The notes beneath the pieces are model-generated. The model was not told where the DNA came from, did not search any database, and saw only the letters and a program-made list of their open reading frames with translations. Source: Spirochaetales bacterium Spiro_01 (GTDB taxonomy: Bacteria; Spirochaetota; Spirochaetia; Sphaerochaetales; Sphaerochaetaceae). From it: DNA of 6,134 bases. The stretch lies in the NCBI GenBank assembly GCA_001604265.1, contig LVBC01000054.1, positions 1 through 6,134 of the forward strand. The letters run 5' to 3'. The position numbers were made by a program, and so were the translations under genes. Within the stretch, counting starts at the first letter, position 1, and every line of letters begins with the position of its first letter. This document shows, piece by piece, positions 1-5,213 of this stretch.

Positions 1-29
1 ACAATGGCGATATAAGTAAAAATTTGGGT

Positions 30-52
30 TGTTGAAAACATACTTTTCAACA
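30..52. repeat. Inverted repeat, 9-base arms, 5-base spacer
   Basis: TGTTGAAAA (30-38) and TTTTCAACA (44-52) are perfect reverse complements around CATAC. The left arm extended by one base (30-39) also pairs perfectly with 54-63, the second tandem copy. The arms are AT-rich and no T-run follows, so opposed protein binding sites are more likely than a terminator. Confidence 0.8.
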
Positions 53-65
53 GGTTTTCAACAGG
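44..65 (+). repeat. Perfect tandem pair of an 11-base repeat
   Basis: TTTTCAACAGG occurs at 44-54 and again immediately at 55-65 with no mismatch and no spacer. The 11-base period places both copies on nearly the same face of the helix, as expected for side-by-side protein binding sites. It is part of the DnaA-box-like cluster. Confidence 0.85.
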
Positions 66-118
66 TGGCATGTGCTATGGGAATAACCATGTATCTCTCG
101 TATAGTACGTGATTTATT

Positions 119-145
119 CCTGTGGAAAAGATATTTCTCCACAGG
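119..145. repeat. Inverted repeat, 8-base arms, 11-base spacer, downstream of rsmE
   Basis: CCTGTGGA (119-126) and TCCACAGG (138-145) are perfect reverse complements. The site lies 14 bases past the rsmE stop and could form a hairpin in its transcript, but the sequence after the stem on that strand is AATAAATCACG rather than a U-tract, so it is a poor intrinsic terminator. The arms are also the two DnaA-box-like elements TTTTCCACA and TTCTCCACA, in opposed orientation, which is the reading I prefer. Confidence 0.7.
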
Positions 146-158
146 AAAGGGAGAGAAT

Positions 159-917
159 CTAAAGAGATTTCCTGCCAATTTCTGCCATGCACTCGATGGC
201 GCCAACTGCATATATTCCTGCAGTCTCGGCTCTGAGTATATTGGTCGGAAGGAGAGCTGTCCTGGCTCCCTTCTCCTCAAGAAGGGCGCACTCCTCATCT
301 GAAATTCCGCCTTCACTTCCTATTATCAGCGAGATGGATGTGAAGCTTGAATCGGAAAGTACAGCTCCAAGGGTCTGGGTCCTCTCTCTTCTGCTCTGGT
401 GGAGCAATATCCTGAGTTCTCCCTCTTTTACCTGGGGAAGATCGGTAATCGGGATTATTTCAGGAAGAAGTGCTCTTGTCGAGGAGCCGCTCTGCTGGAT
501 TGCTTCCTTCATTATTGTCTCGAGCCTCTCAGCATCGTGCCTCGAGAACTCCTTCTCCTGGCAGAACTGGCTTGTGATGAAGACGATCGATTCCACTCCG
601 GCTTCGGTCAGCATCCTCACTATCGTCTCGTTCTTCTTTCCCTTGCAGATGCACTGGTAGACCGTAATCGGGATTATCCTCTTCTCATAGCCTGAGAGGT
701 GGTCGAGGAGGGTAGACTCCGGATTGTCGGTTCTCTGCACAGAGAGAGTATCCTCATCGATTATTGTGGAAAGATAGTAGCTTCCATCCATATCCTTTGC
801 TGTGAAGCTTTCTCCGATGGAAAGACGCAGTACCTTCATCAGGTACTGTCTGTCCCTTTTCTTCAGCCTGTAGGTGCTTTCGCCGTTATAGCTTTTGTCG
901 AAGAGGAATACTCTCAT
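159..917 (-). CDS. rsmE: 16S rRNA (uracil-1498 N3)-methyltransferase RsmE
   Basis: This SPOUT-class enzyme methylates N3 of U1498 of 16S rRNA in the decoding region of the 30S subunit, using S-adenosylmethionine. The 252-residue length fits the family (about 240-250). Seen in order: a PUA-like N-terminal RNA-binding part with the VLR motif at 29-31; KGKKNE at 92-97, where most members have KGDRME-like residues; the EAIQQSG block at 138-144 followed by R148 and the LPEI segment (151-154); and the C-terminal trefoil-knot SAM site, IGSEGG at 199-204 and NILRAETA at 226-233. The usual IGPEGG has Ser instead of Pro at 201. The ATG overlaps the TGA of the upstream protease gene (ATGA, 914-917), and GAGGA (921-925 on this strand) sits only three bases before it, so translation is probably coupled. 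The family assignment is secure; catalytic activity is inferred. Confidence 0.93.
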   Translation of the reverse strand: MRVFLFDKSYNGESTYRLKKRDRQYLMKVLRLSIGESFTAKDMDGSYYLSTIIDEDTLSVQRTDNPESTLLDHLSGYEKRIIPITVYQCICKGKKNETIVRMLTEAGVESIVFITSQFCQEKEFSRHDAERLETIMKEAIQQSGSSTRALLPEIIPITDLPQVKEGELRILLHQSRRERTQTLGAVLSDSSFTSISLIIGSEGGISDEECALLEEKGARTALLPTNILRAETAGIYAVGAIECMAEIGRKSL

Positions 918-2350
918 CTTTCCTCGAAGTACTTTATGGCCCTGTTGAGCACATCGTCATGCGTTCGGTCGATCTTGGGTCTCTCTGTGTAGTCCATTTT
1001 GCCAAGGTATCCATTTCTGATGAGCAGCTTCAGAAGCAGTCTTGGAACCTTTGATCCTCTGTTCTCGTCGGCAAAGAGCTCGAGGTTCTCCTCTGTAAGC
1101 TCCGGGTGCTTCCTTATGAACTCATCCTCTATTATCTGGCTATCCTTTATGAACTCGTAGTAGGCCATGGTCTCCTCATCGGAGTACTTCACCTCTTCTA
1201 TCTCGATATCCGGAGCTATTCCTATCTTGTTTATATCGCTTCCATTCGGTGTGAGATAGGAGGCGGTCGTGAATTTTACAAAGCCCTCGTTCCACTTGAA
1301 GACATCCTGCATCACGCCCTTTCCAAAGGTCTTCGAGCCGATGCTTACAGCCTTCCCGTTGTCCTTCAGGGCACCTGTAAGAATCTCGCTTGCACTTGCA
1401 GTTCCACCGTTTGTCAGGATTGCGATATCTATGTTCCTGTACTTGGTGCCACCTTCGGATGCGTAGGTGGAGTAGGTCCTTCTTGGAGAGTTGTCCTTGT
1501 ACTTCACTGTCACTATCTTCTGGTCCCTTCCAAGGAAGAGGTCAGCAACGAGCAGTGCAGTATCCACTGTGCCTCCACCGTTGTTCCTCAGATCGAGGAT
1601 AAGATGCTTCATGCCCTTCGAGATGAGCTTGTCCATCTCGGTCGTTACCAGAGTATATGTCGATTGATTGAAGTCCGAGATCGAGAGGTAGCCGATATCT
1701 GTGCCCTCTACCATAGTACTGTCGACAGATGGCCTTGTAACCTTCTCGGGAGTTACGGAGACATCGAATACTGCGCTTCCCCGATGGATGGTAAGGACCA
1801 CGGGAACTCCCTCTGTTCCACGTATCTTCTTGCTTGCCTCGGTTGCGGTAAGGTCGCTGGTGCTCTCTCCGTTTATGTGACTGATAAGGTCGCGGCTCTT
1901 GATGCCGGCTCTTTCTGCCGGGCCACCGGGGAATGGGGCCATTATCTGGACCATATATGTGGTCGGGTCGTTGAAGTCCCTGGCATCCAGCTTGTACTTG
2001 GTGAGGTATGTACCGATACCGACATATGTGCCATCGATTCCCTCCTCGAAGGACTCGGCCTCATCCTTTGCAATATATTCGGAGTAGGGGTCATCGAGAG
2101 CCGAGAGAAGGCCTGCTGTCAAGGATTCGTCCACCTTATTAAGGTCGATATCATAGAGAAAATTGGCATTTATATACTGATATAGTGTATTGAGACCGAG
2201 GAGGGTCGATGAGATTCCCGAGTTCTGGACGCTGATTCCAGGACCCTTTGCGGCAGTTGTGGCAACAAGCTCTCTTTCTGGAGAGGCCTCAATGGAGAAT
2301 GTTATCAATACTGTCAGCAGTAGCGCTGAAAGGAATTTTCTTCTGCACAT
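914..2350 (-). CDS. S41 family carboxyl-terminal processing protease (CtpA/Prc type), exported
   Basis: This is a periplasmic serine protease of the tail-specific/C-terminal processing family, which trims or degrades envelope proteins from their C-termini. Residues 1-22 form a signal peptide: basic start (CRRK), hydrophobic core at 6-20, probable cleavage after IEA (20-22). LDDPYSEY (85-92), usual before the PDZ domain, is followed by a PDZ domain at about 105-200. The S41 catalytic domain spans about 215-382, with LDLRNNGGG at 252-260. The catalytic residues are S319 (GTASASE, 316-322) and K344 (TFGKG, 341-345), with D330 at the spacing seen in E. coli Prc (S430/D441/K455). About 90 residues follow the usual core end (GIAPDIEIE, 377-385); this charged, probably helical tail is unusual for short CtpA proteins. 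No in-frame alternative start and no clear Shine-Dalgarno site lie just upstream. It is the first gene of a two-gene unit with rsmE. The physiological substrate cannot be told. Confidence 0.93.
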   Translation of the reverse strand: MCRRKFLSALLLTVLITFSIEASPERELVATTAAKGPGISVQNSGISSTLLGLNTLYQYINANFLYDIDLNKVDESLTAGLLSALDDPYSEYIAKDEAESFEEGIDGTYVGIGTYLTKYKLDARDFNDPTTYMVQIMAPFPGGPAERAGIKSRDLISHINGESTSDLTATEASKKIRGTEGVPVVLTIHRGSAVFDVSVTPEKVTRPSVDSTMVEGTDIGYLSISDFNQSTYTLVTTEMDKLISKGMKHLILDLRNNGGGTVDTALLVADLFLGRDQKIVTVKYKDNSPRRTYSTYASEGGTKYRNIDIAILTNGGTASASEILTGALKDNGKAVSIGSKTFGKGVMQDVFKWNEGFVKFTTASYLTPNGSDINKIGIAPDIEIEEVKYSDEETMAYYEFIKDSQIIEDEFIRKHPELTEENLELFADENRGSKVPRLLLKLLIRNGYLGKMDYTERPKIDRTHDDVLNRAIKYFEER

Positions 2351-2436
2351 GAACTCATGATAGAATAATTTCGTTCTCCGATAAAGATGGATTGAGCGTG
2401 ATTGAAAACACAGAGCAAGATTATTAAACTCTACAT
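2351..2436. promoter_or_regulatory. Divergent promoter region between the S41 protease gene and lgt
   Basis: These 86 bases separate two operons that read apart, so both promoters must lie here or inside the genes. Rightwards, TTGAAA (2402-2407), a 17-base spacer and TAAACT (2425-2430) make a plausible sigma-70-type promoter that would start transcription near the lgt ATG itself. Leftwards, TATTCT (2367 to 2362 on the minus strand) is a weak -10 candidate without a good -35. No AGGAG-like ribosome binding site is seen at a normal distance from either start codon. Promoter positions are inferred from motifs only. Confidence 0.45.
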
Positions 2437-3396
2437 ATGCCGATACTGTACATCTCCTACCCCTCGTTCATCAGACCGGAAATCGTTCCATCCCTGCCAG
2501 TGCGATGGTACTCTGTCATGTATCTTGTGGCACTCTTCATATCGTTCGTGCTCTTCAACAGAGTCTCCAGGAGAGAGAACTTCATCGACAGAGAGGAAAG
2601 CGAGAATCTTGCTGTCGCGACATTCATGGGACTGCTTGTCTTCGCGCACATCTTCTCCTGCCTCTTCTATTCGGATTGGAGATACTATCTGACACATCCT
2701 CTGCAGATGTTCTGGCCATTTGATGGCGGTCGTTTTGTTGGCCTTCCAGGTATGAGCTTCCATGGAGGTCTCTTCGGTGCGGTACTTGGATCCTTCCTCT
2801 ACTGCCGATACAAGAGGATAGATTTTCTCTGGTTTGCAGATATAGCCTGCTCTGTTATTCCCTTCGGCTACACCTTCGGTCGCCTTGGAAACTTCATCAA
2901 CGCAGAGCTCTATGGAAGAGTGACGACAGGCCCTCTAGGCATGGTCTTTCCAGAGGCAAGACCCTTCAGCACAGAGCTTGAGTGGGTAAGGGATGTCTGT
3001 GAAAAGATAGGAATGGAGATGGTTCCCGGCTCGTATGTGAACCTTCCTCGTCACCCATCCCAGCTTTACGAGGCCCTGTTCGAGGGACTTGTCGCAGGAT
3101 GTATCCTGTATTTCGTATTGCGTCCATACTTTTCAAGACATCATTTCGGCAGAGGCTCGACCTTTGCCTCCTACTTCATAATATATGGAACTGTGAGGTT
3201 CCTGATCGAATACTGCAGGCAGCCCGATTCCGATATCGGCTATGTCATCGCACTTGGAAAGAACAGTGACAATATCGCACTCTTCCAGTCATTTCTGAAT
3301 ATCTCGAAGGGGCAGGTATTCTGTGCACTCATGGTCCTGATAGGTATAGTGATGCTGCTGCTTTTCAATAGAAGGAGAGAAAGAGATGCCAGATAG
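2437..3396 (+). CDS. lgt: Prolipoprotein diacylglyceryl transferase Lgt
   Basis: This inner-membrane enzyme transfers diacylglyceryl from phosphatidylglycerol to the lipobox cysteine of prolipoproteins, the first step of lipoprotein maturation. The 319 residues show about seven hydrophobic segments. Family landmarks: RWY at 23-25 (Y25 matches E. coli Y26), MSFHGG at 106-111 (H109), the signature GRLGNFINAELYG at 148-160 (R149, N152, E157, G160 match R143, N146, E151, G154), RHPSQLYEA at 205-213, and VRFLIEYCRQPD at 253-264 (R254 and E258 match R239 and E243). The stretch that normally reads GARLGYVLFY is here FAHIFSCLFY (69-78), with His in place of Arg. The start is chosen because SYPSFIRPE precedes RWY at the family's usual distance; the next Met (28) would remove it. 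There is no Shine-Dalgarno site. The gene overlaps the downstream aminopeptidase gene by 11 bases. Confidence 0.95.
   Translation: MPILYISYPSFIRPEIVPSLPVRWYSVMYLVALFISFVLFNRVSRRENFIDREESENLAVATFMGLLVFAHIFSCLFYSDWRYYLTHPLQMFWPFDGGRFVGLPGMSFHGGLFGAVLGSFLYCRYKRIDFLWFADIACSVIPFGYTFGRLGNFINAELYGRVTTGPLGMVFPEARPFSTELEWVRDVCEKIGMEMVPGSYVNLPRHPSQLYEALFEGLVAGCILYFVLRPYFSRHHFGRGSTFASYFIIYGTVRFLIEYCRQPDSDIGYVIALGKNSDNIALFQSFLNISKGQVFCALMVLIGIVMLLLFNRRRERDAR
3373..3377 (+). promoter_or_regulatory. Ribosome binding site of the aminopeptidase gene, inside lgt
   Basis: AGGAG lies eight bases before the ATG at 3386 and within the last codons of lgt. It supports this start codon and therefore the 11-base overlap of the two genes. 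Confidence 0.75.
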
Positions 3397-5164
3397 CATC
3401 AATGAGAGGCTTGCGCGCCTCAGAGTTCTGATGAAGGAGAGAGGCATAGATGCCTACTATGTGACAGGAACAGACCCCCATATGAGCGAGTATGTCGCTC
3501 CCAGGTGGCGCACAAGGGCCTTCATCTCAGGCTTTACTGGAAGCTTCGGCTATGTGATAGTCACACAGGATAGGGCCTGTCTCTGGGTCGATAGCAGATA
3601 CTACCTCCAGGCCGAAAAGGAGATAGAGAAAGGCACCTTTGAGATGCTGAAGGATGAAGAAAGTCCTCTTGAGGAGTGGCTCGAAGAGAATCTCTCTCCG
3701 GGCTCTGTCCTTGCCGTAGAGGAGAAGAGCATCAGCATCAGAGCCTTCAGAAAGCTGGAAAGGCGCCTCTCTGGATGTGTCAAGGTCGCAATCGATTCAG
3801 AGGACCTTCTCGACCTCATCTGGAAAGATCGCCCAGCTATGCCTTTTTCGCATCTTCGAGCTGTCGATGTCGCCTTCGCAGGGCTTACAAGTGAAGACAA
3901 GCTTGCAAAAGTGAGAGCAGAGCTCAGGAAGAAGGGTGCAGACTGCACATTCATCTCATCTCTCGATGATATAGCCTGGCTCACCAATTTAAGAGGTGAC
4001 GATATAAGGTACAACCCTGTCTTCCTCTCATTCCTCTTCATAGACAGTGAAAGGGCAGTGCTCTTTGCTTCGAGAGAGAGATTCTCTGATGAGGTCTATA
4101 GGATAGTTGAGAAGGATTTCGAGGTGAGAGAGTACGATAGGGCCTATGAGGATCTGATGCAGCTTGCACACGGCATCGCCTACTACGATCCGGGGAAGGT
4201 CAACATGGGCTTTTCTTCTGTTCTCTGCAAAGAAGAATCATCCTCGAGATGTGGCCTCGATATAACTACCAGCCTGAAGGCAAGAAAGAACGAGCTTGAG
4301 CTCAGGGGCATGAGGCGTGCCCACAAGATGGATGGCATAGCCTTTGCCAACTTCATGGCAAAGCTCAACACGGTTCCCGATGGATCGCTTACCGAGATGG
4401 ATGTATCTGAGGCCTTCGAAAGAGAGAGGATGAGGATGGATGGGTACCTCGGCCCCTCCTTTGCCCCGATCTCGGGCTTTGCAGAGAACGGTGCAATCGT
4501 TCACTACAGTGCAACAGGAGAGTCCAACAGGAAGATAGACAAGGATGGCCTGCTCGTACTCGATACAGGGTCCCAGTTCTACTATGGCATGACCGACCTT
4601 ACGAGGACACTGCTCTTCGGAAAGGCGACCCAGGAGCAGAAGAACGACTACACTCTCGTTCTGAAGGGGCATCTTGCTCTCGCATCCCAGCGCTTTATAG
4701 AGGGGACGAGAGGGTATCAGCTGGATGTCCTGGCACATCAGTTCCTCTGGACTGCAGGAATGACATACAGGCATGGAACAGGCCATGGTGTCGGCTGCAA
4801 TCTGAACGTCCACGAGGGGCCGATGAGGATATCTCCTGCCCCAATAGATGTTCCACTGGAGGAGGGAATGATACTTTCGGATGAGCCGGGAGTCTACAAG
4901 GAGGGAAAGTACGGCATCAGGATAGAGAATCTTGTTGCTGTCCAGAAGGATGCGATGACCTCCTTCGGTCAGTTCTACACCTTCGAGGTCCTTTCTCTGG
5001 TCCCATATGAAAGGAAGCTGATCGAGGTCAGACTGCTGAGCGACAGCGAAATCAAGCTTATTAACGCATACCACGAGTGGGTAAGGGAGGAGCTCATCGA
5101 CGAGGTCGACGAGGATGCCCGGGCCTATCTTGAGGAGGCGACCTCTCCGATTGCCAGAGAGTAG
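3386..5164 (+). CDS. Xaa-Pro aminopeptidase (M24B, aminopeptidase P, XPNPEP1-like three-domain form)
   Basis: This cytosolic metallopeptidase removes an N-terminal residue that precedes proline, releasing amino acids from proline-containing peptides; no signal peptide is seen. At 592 residues it matches the long three-domain form, not the roughly 440-residue PepP. Two creatinase-like N-terminal domains span about 1-155 and 160-300, followed by a pita-bread catalytic domain at about 305-540. All five metal ligands are present: D393 (LDTG), D404 (MTDLTR), H467 (GTGHGVG), E500 (SDEPGVY) and E514 (RIEN). The spacing tracks human XPNPEP1 (D415, D426, H489, E523, E537). The supporting histidines H373 (VHYS), H463 and H476 (VHEGP) are also kept. 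The site suggests a two-metal centre, manganese in known relatives. The gene overlaps lgt by 11 bases and has a good ribosome binding site, so it is co-transcribed with lgt, though no functional link to lipoprotein maturation is evident. A short acidic tail ends the protein (about 568-585). Confidence 0.94.
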   Translation: MPDSINERLARLRVLMKERGIDAYYVTGTDPHMSEYVAPRWRTRAFISGFTGSFGYVIVTQDRACLWVDSRYYLQAEKEIEKGTFEMLKDEESPLEEWLEENLSPGSVLAVEEKSISIRAFRKLERRLSGCVKVAIDSEDLLDLIWKDRPAMPFSHLRAVDVAFAGLTSEDKLAKVRAELRKKGADCTFISSLDDIAWLTNLRGDDIRYNPVFLSFLFIDSERAVLFASRERFSDEVYRIVEKDFEVREYDRAYEDLMQLAHGIAYYDPGKVNMGFSSVLCKEESSSRCGLDITTSLKARKNELELRGMRRAHKMDGIAFANFMAKLNTVPDGSLTEMDVSEAFERERMRMDGYLGPSFAPISGFAENGAIVHYSATGESNRKIDKDGLLVLDTGSQFYYGMTDLTRTLLFGKATQEQKNDYTLVLKGHLALASQRFIEGTRGYQLDVLAHQFLWTAGMTYRHGTGHGVGCNLNVHEGPMRISPAPIDVPLEEGMILSDEPGVYKEGKYGIRIENLVAVQKDAMTSFGQFYTFEVLSLVPYERKLIEVRLLSDSEIKLINAYHEWVREELIDEVDEDARAYLEEATSPIARE

Positions 5165-5184
5165 CCTTTTATCGCTTAAATAAA

Positions 5185-5190
5185 TATAAT
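5185..5190 (+). promoter_or_regulatory. Candidate -10 box of a gpmI promoter
   Basis: A perfect TATAAT lies in the 49-base gap before gpmI, in a short AT-rich stretch (5176-5190). It would give a leader of roughly 17 bases containing the ribosome binding site AAGGAA (5201-5206). No good -35 hexamer lies 16-18 bases upstream (TTGCCA at 5151-5156 is too far), so the match may be chance or the promoter may depend on an activator. Confidence 0.4.
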
Positions 5191-5213
5191 GCAGGGCATA
5201 AAGGAAATACATT

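Larger units (their letters stand above)
30..145. promoter_or_regulatory. Cluster of DnaA-box-like repeats (candidate origin or DnaA-controlled region)
   Basis: Five 9-base elements resembling the DnaA box TTWTNCACA are seen in 116 bases: TGTTGAAAA (30-38, reverse), TTTTCAACA (44-52 and 55-63, forward), TGTGGAAAA (121-129, reverse, i.e. TTTTCCACA) and TTCTCCACA (135-143, forward). Four of the five carry a flanking GG on the box strand, giving an 11-base unit. TTTTCCACA fits the box consensus fully. The others differ at one position. AT-rich stretches lie beside them (10-25 and 111-118). Clusters of this form are known upstream of dnaA and at oriC in many bacteria. That this one works as an origin is inference, because no dnaA, dnaN or other origin-linked gene is visible and the left edge is cut. 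It could instead regulate a neighbour beyond the edge. The rest of 1-158 shows no supportable gene. Confidence 0.5.

Noticed and set aside
1..15. Possible tail of a + strand gene ending at TAA (13-15)
   Set aside because: Four codons cannot be judged; the stop may be chance in AT-rich sequence.
101..106. TATAGT as a -10 box on the + strand
   Set aside because: There is no -35 match at 16-18 bases, and the only thing downstream is the convergent rsmE gene.
47..316. Open frame of 89 codons on the - strand reaching into the repeat cluster
   Set aside because: It overlaps the 3' end of rsmE in another frame, its C-terminal part is translated repeat sequence, and it has no motif.
187..660. Open frame of 157 codons on the + strand
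   Set aside because: It is antisense to rsmE, whose motifs are clear, and has no plausible product.
1106..2185. A 359-codon open frame on the + strand opposite the S41 protease gene
   Set aside because: It lies wholly antisense to a gene with an intact catalytic site and signal peptide, has a Cys-rich random-looking composition and no recognisable motif. It is a shadow caused by codon bias.
5151..5190. TTGCCA with TATAAT as a full gpmI promoter
   Set aside because: The spacer is 28 bases, far beyond the usable range, so only the -10 box is reported.
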